Below are positions 59,501-64,000 of a stretch of DNA of 64,000 nt, piece by piece. The notes beneath the pieces were generated by a model. It was not told the DNA's origin and did not search any database. It saw nothing but the letters and a program-made list of their open reading frames with translations. Location of the stretch: NCBI RefSeq assembly GCF_038502225.1, contig NW_027196478.1, positions 25,919 to 89,918 on the forward strand, given 5' to 3'. The number at the start of each line of letters is the position of its first letter. The stretch's first letter is position 1. A program made the position numbers and the translations under genes. The DNA is from Cherax quadricarinatus. Taxonomy: Eukaryota; Arthropoda; Malacostraca; Decapoda; Parastacidae.

Positions 59501-62500
59501 TTGGTCGAGAAATAAGAAGGGGCGGTGGAGGAGTGTGGAGTGATGGAAGAGGAGTGTTCAAGGGTGGTGGAGGAGTGTTGAGGAGTGTGGAGGGGTCGCG
59601 GAGGAGTGTGGAGGAGTGTGGAGCGGTGGTGGAGGACTGTGGAGGGGTGATGGAGGAGTGTGCAGGTGTGGTGGAGAAGTGTGAAGCGATTGAGGAGGAG
59701 TGTGGAGTTGTGGTGGAGGAGTGTGGAAAGGAGGTGGATAAGTGTGGAGGGGTGGTGGAGGAGTGTGGAGGGTAGGTGAAAGAGTGTGGAAGAATGGAGA
59801 AGTGTGAAGGGGTGGTGGAGGAGTGTGGAGAAGCATTGAGGGGTGGTGGAAGAGTGTGGAGGGGAGGTGGTGGAGTGTGGAGGGGTGGTCGAGAAGTATG
59901 AAGGGGTGGTGGAGGAGTGTGGAGTGATGGAAGAGGAGTGTTCAAGGGTGGTAGAGGAGTGTGAAGGACTGTGGAGGAGGGTTGAGGGGTGGTGGAGGAG
60001 TGTGGAGCTGTCTTGGAAGACTGCAGAGGTGTGATGGAGGAGAGTGCAGGGGTTGTGGAGAAGTGTGAAGCGGTGGTGGAGGAGTGTGGAGTGGTAGTGG
60101 AGGAGTGTTGGAAGAGTGTGTAGGGGTGGTGGAGGAGTGTGAATAGGGGAGGAGGAGTGTGGACTTGTGGTGGAGGAGTGTGGAGACGTGCTGTAAGAGT
60201 GTGGAGGAGTAGTGAACGAGTGCGGAGGAGTGGTGGAGGAGTGTGGAGCGATGGAGGAGGAGTGTTCAAGGAAGGTGAAGGAGTGTGTAGGAGTGTTGAG
60301 GAGTGTGGAGGTGTGGGGAGGACTGTGAAAGGGTGGTAGAGGTGTGTGGAGTTGTGGAGGAGAAGTGTGAAGCAGAGGTGGAGGAGTTTGGAGCGATGGA
60401 GGAGGAGTGTAGAAGGGTGGTGGAGGAGTATGGAGGAGTGTGGAGGGGTGGTGGAGGAGTTTGGAGCGATGGAGGAGGAGTGTGGACGGGTGGTGGAGGG
60501 GTGTGGGTGGAGGAGTATGGAGGAGTGTGGAGGGGTGGTGGAGGAGTGTGGAGGGGTGGTGGAGGAGTGTGGAGGAGTGGTGGAGAGTTGAAAGGTTTTG
60601 GAGGAGTGTGGAGGTGTGGTGGAGGAGTGTGGAGGAGTGGTGGAGTGTGGAGGGATTGTGGATTATTGTGGAGGGGTGGAGGAGTAGTGTGAAGGAGTGT
60701 TGTAGGAGTGTGGAGTGGTGGCGGAGGAGTGTGGACAGGTTGAGGATTAGTGTGGAGGATGGTGGAGGAGTGTTGAGGAGGGGTGCAGAAGTGCAAAGGG
60801 GTAATGGAGGATTGTGGAGGGATGGAGGAGGAGTGATGAAGGGATATTGGAGGAGGGAGGAGGCGATAGTGGAAGAGTCTTGAGGAGATAGTGGAGAAGA
60901 GTGAAGAGGATAGTAGAAGAGTGTGGAGGTATGTTGGAGGAGTGTGGAGGGTTGGTGGATAAGTGTGGAGTAGTGGTGGAGGAGTGTCGAGGGGAGGTGA
61001 AGGAGTGTGGAAGGATGGAGTAGGAGTGTGTAGGGGTGGTGGAGGAGTGTAGAGAAGCATTGAGGGTTGCTGGAAGTGTGTGGAGGGGAGGTGGAGGAGT
61101 GAGGAGGGGTGGTAATGAAGTGTGATGGGGATGTGGAGGAGTGTGTAGCGATGGAGGAGGAGTGTGGAAGAGTGGTCGAGGAGTGTGTAGGAGTGTGGAG
61201 GTGTGGTGGAGGAGTGTGGAGGGGTGGTGGATGAGTGTGGAGGAGTGGTGGAGGAGCGTGGAGGGTGGTGGAGGAGTGTGGAGGGAAGGTGGAGGAGCGT
61301 GGAAAGGTGTTGGAGGAGTGTGGAGCGGTGGTGGAGTGTATAGGGGTGGTTGAAGAGTGTGCATGGGAGGTGTAGGAGTGTGCAGGGGTGGTGGAGGAGT
61401 GTGGAGTGGTGGTGTAGGAGCGTGGAGGAGTGTGGAAGGGTGGTGGAGAAGTGTGCATGGGTGGTGGAGAATTGTGAATGAGTGGTGGACAAGTGTGAAG
61501 GAGTGGTGGAGGAGTGTGGAGCGATGGAGGAGGAGTGTGGAAGGGTGGTGGAGGAGTGTGGAGGGGTATTGGAGGAGTATGGAGTGGAGGTGGAGGAGTG
61601 TGGAGGAGTGGTGGAGGAGTGTGGAAGAGTGGTGGAGGAGTTTGAGGGGGTGGTGGAGGAGTGTGGAGGGTGATGGAGGAGTGTGGAGGGTTGGTAGAGA
61701 AGTGTGGAGGGGTGGTGGAGTAGTGTGGAGATGTGGTGGAGGAGAGTGGTCTTGTAATGGAGGAGTGTGGAGGGAATAGTGGAGGAGTGTGGAGGAGTGG
61801 TTGAGGAGTTTGGACTTGTAATGGTGGAGTGTGGAGGGGATAGTGGAGGAGAGTGGAGGGATGGTGGTATAAGAGTGTGGACAGGTGTGGGAGGAGTGTG
61901 GAGGGGTTGTGGATGAAAGTGAACTTGTAATGGAGGAGTGTGGAGGAGATAGTGGAGGAGAGAAGAGGGGAGGTGGAGGCGTGTGGACAGGTGGTGAAGG
62001 AGTGTGGAGGGATGGTGGAGGAGTGTGGAGGGTTGGTGGAGGAGTGTGGAGGGGTGGTGGACGAGTGTGGAGGGGTGGTGGAGAAGTGTGGAGCGGTAGT
62101 GGAGGAGTGTTAAGGTGTGGTGGAGGAGTGTGGAGGGGTGGTGAAGCAGAGTTGAGGTTTGGTAGAGTGTGGAGGGGTGGTGGAGGAGTGTGGATGGGTG
62201 GTGGACGAGTGTGGAGGGGTATTGGAGGTTGAGGGGGTAGTGAAGGAGTGTTGAGGGGGTTGGAGAAGTGTGGAGGAGTGGTGGAGTGTGGAGGGGTAGT
62301 GAAGGAGTGTGGATGGGTTGTGGAGGAGTGTGCAGGGGCGGTGGATGAGTGTGCAGGGGTGGTGGAGGAGTGTGGAGAAGTGGTGGAAGAGTGTGGAGAA
62401 GTGGTGGAAGAGTGTGGAGGGGTAGTTGAGGAGCGAATGGTGCAGGAGTGTGGAGTTGTAGTGGAGGAGCGTGGAGGGGTGGTGGAGGAGTGTGGAGGAG

Positions 62501-64000
62501 TGTGGAAGGGTGGTGGAGATTTGTGGAGGGGTATTGGAGAAGTGTGAAGGAGTGGTGGAGAAGTGTGGAGCGATGGAAGAGGAGTGGGGAAGGGTGGTGG
62601 AGGAGTGTGGAGGAGTGTGGAGGGGTATTGGAGGAGTGTGAATGAGTGGTGGAGAAGTGTGAAGTAGTGGTGGAAGAGTGTGGTGGAGTGTGGAGGGGTA
62701 TTGGAGGAGTGTGGAGGGGAGGTGTAGGAGTGTGGAGGGGTGGTGGAGGAATGTGGAAGTGTGGTGGAGGAATATGGAGGGGTGATGGATGAGTGTGGAC
62801 AGGTGGTGGAGGAGTGTGGATGGGTGGTGGAGGAGTGTGGAGGAGTGGTGGAGGAGTGTGGAGGGGGGTGGAGGAGTGTATAGGGTTGGTAGAGAAGTGT
62901 GGAGGGGTGGTGGAGGAGAGTGGTCTTGTAATAGAGGAGTGTGGAGGGAAGAGTGGAGGAGTGTGGAGGTGTGGTTGAGGAGTGTGGACTTGTAATGGTG
63001 GAGTGTGGAGGGGATAGTGGAGGAGTGTGGAGGGGTGGTGGAGGTGGAGTGTGGACAGGTGGTGGAGGAGTGTGGAGAGGGTTGTGGATGAGAGTGAACT
63101 TGTAATGGAGGAGTGTGGAGGAGACAGTGGAGGAGAGTAGAGTGGTTGTGGAGGCGTGTGGACAGGTGGTGGAGTGTGAAGGGATGGTGGAGGAGTGTGG
63201 AGGGTTGGTGGAGGAGTGTGTTTGGGTGGTGGACGAGTGTGGAGGGTTGGTGGAGAAGTGTGGAGCAGTAGTGGAGGAACATTAAGGTGTGGTGGAGGAG
63301 TGTGGAGGTGTGGTGGGGTGTGGAGGGGTAGTGAAGGGGTTTGGAAAGGTGGTGGATGAGTGTGCAGGGGTGGTGGATGAGAGTGCAGGGGTGGTGGAGG
63401 AGTGTGGACAGGAGGTGAAGGAGTGTGGAGAGGTGGTGGAGGAGTGTTGAGGAGTGTTGGAAGGGTGTAGAGGGGTGGTATAGGAGTGAGGAGGTGTGGT
63501 TGAGGAGTGTGAATGGTGGAGGAGAGTGGAGTTGTGGTAGAGGCGAGTGGAAAGGAGGTTGATAAGTGTGGAGGGGTGGTGGAGGAGTGTGGAGAAGCAT
63601 TGAGGGGTGGTGGAAGAGTGTGGAGGCGAGGCGGAGGAGTGTCGAGGTGTTGTCGAGGAATAAGAAGGGGTGGTGGAGGATTGTGGAGTGATGGAGAAGG
63701 AGGAGTGTTAAAGGGTGGTGGAGGAGTGTGGAGGAATGAGGAGGGGTGGTGGAGGAGTGTGGAGGAGTGTGGAGCGGTGGTGGACGACTGTGGAGGGGTA
63801 ATGGAGGAGTGTGCAGGTGTGTTGGAGAAGTGTGAAGCGGTTTTGGAGGAGTATGGAGTTGTGGTGGAGTATGGAAAGGAGGTGGATAAGTGTGGAGGGG
63901 TGGTAGAGGAGTGTGTGTGGAGGGTAGGTGAAGGAGTGTAGAAGAGTGTGGTGTGCTGGTGGAGGACTGTGGAGGGGTGATGGAATAGAGTGCAGGGGTG

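Larger units (their letters stand above)
47218..64000 (+). repeat. Giant 21-bp G-rich satellite, about 780 units, open at the right edge
   Basis: The unit is GAGGAGTGTGGAGGGGTGG plus two bases, 21 bp in all, with about 14 G, 3 A, 4 T and no C in the consensus on the plus strand. One LINE fragment (48,919-49,361) interrupts it. Units vary by substitution and by small deletions; irregular units such as GGGATAGTGGAGG or CTTGTAATGG occur in clusters that recur. The period is a multiple of 3, so all plus frames and several minus frames remain open for hundreds of codons (up to about 1,440), producing low-complexity translations such as VVEECGG or TPPHSST. I regard none as coding. The array continues beyond the window. 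Confidence 0.97.

Noticed and set aside
47218..64000. Very long open frames on both strands (for example 1,438 codons on the minus strand) rich in T, P, H, S or in V, E, G
   Set aside because: They come from a 21-bp repeat that is a multiple of 3 and lacks stops. Several frames and both strands are open at once, and translations are low complexity.
47218..64000. Telomeric repeat
   Set aside because: The unit is 21 bp and variable, unlike the short arthropod TTAGG-type repeats, and retroelements are embedded in it.

Overview
The window is eukaryotic and consists almost entirely of repetitive DNA. I found no host protein-coding gene, no rRNA and no tRNA. The mixture of CR1-like LINEs with esterase-type ORF1 remains, a Penelope-like element, TA-flanked inverted-repeat elements, long (TA)n tracts and many minisatellites suggests a large arthropod genome. 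Several dispersed repeats (the LINE end near 46,780 and 48,925, and the element starting TGTCGTGCCGAATAGGCA) look to me like families common in decapod crustaceans. That assignment is from memory and is an inference.

Layout. 1-22 is the end of a 32-bp satellite, interrupted by a minus-strand CR1-type LINE (23-3,332). The satellite then runs without other insertions to about 28,407 (roughly 780 monomers), with homogeneous monomers in the middle and diverged arms. 28,408-30,582 holds spacer DNA and several copies of a short Penelope-terminal-repeat-like element with hammerhead-like motifs. 30,583-32,762 is a nearly full RTE-like LINE coding region on the plus strand. 33,295-33,958 is a minus-strand LINE RNase H/C-terminal remnant with another LINE end nested in it. 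33,960-36,620 is a 33-bp-type minisatellite split by a degraded Penelope-like element (34,923-36,097). 36,998-37,925 is a 55-bp minisatellite, followed by a 378-bp unit with repeated ends. 38,935-40,149 contains three (TA)n tracts and two inverted-repeat elements. 41,083-45,958 is a degraded minus-strand L1/Tx1-like LINE whose 3' part carries a 45-bp minisatellite. 45,953-47,217 holds pieces of CR1-like LINEs. From 47,218 to the right edge runs a second large satellite, a 21-bp unit almost free of C on the plus strand, interrupted by one LINE fragment that belongs to a recent tandem duplication.

All coding potential belongs to retroelements, and every copy is broken by stops or frameshifts. 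The very long open frames inside the arrays follow from repeat period and base composition and should not be taken as genes. The items most worth pursuing are the hammerhead-like motifs in Penelope-type repeats (one family with a paired C3/G8 to U3/A8 change), the two giant strand-asymmetric satellites, and the layered duplications inside both arrays.
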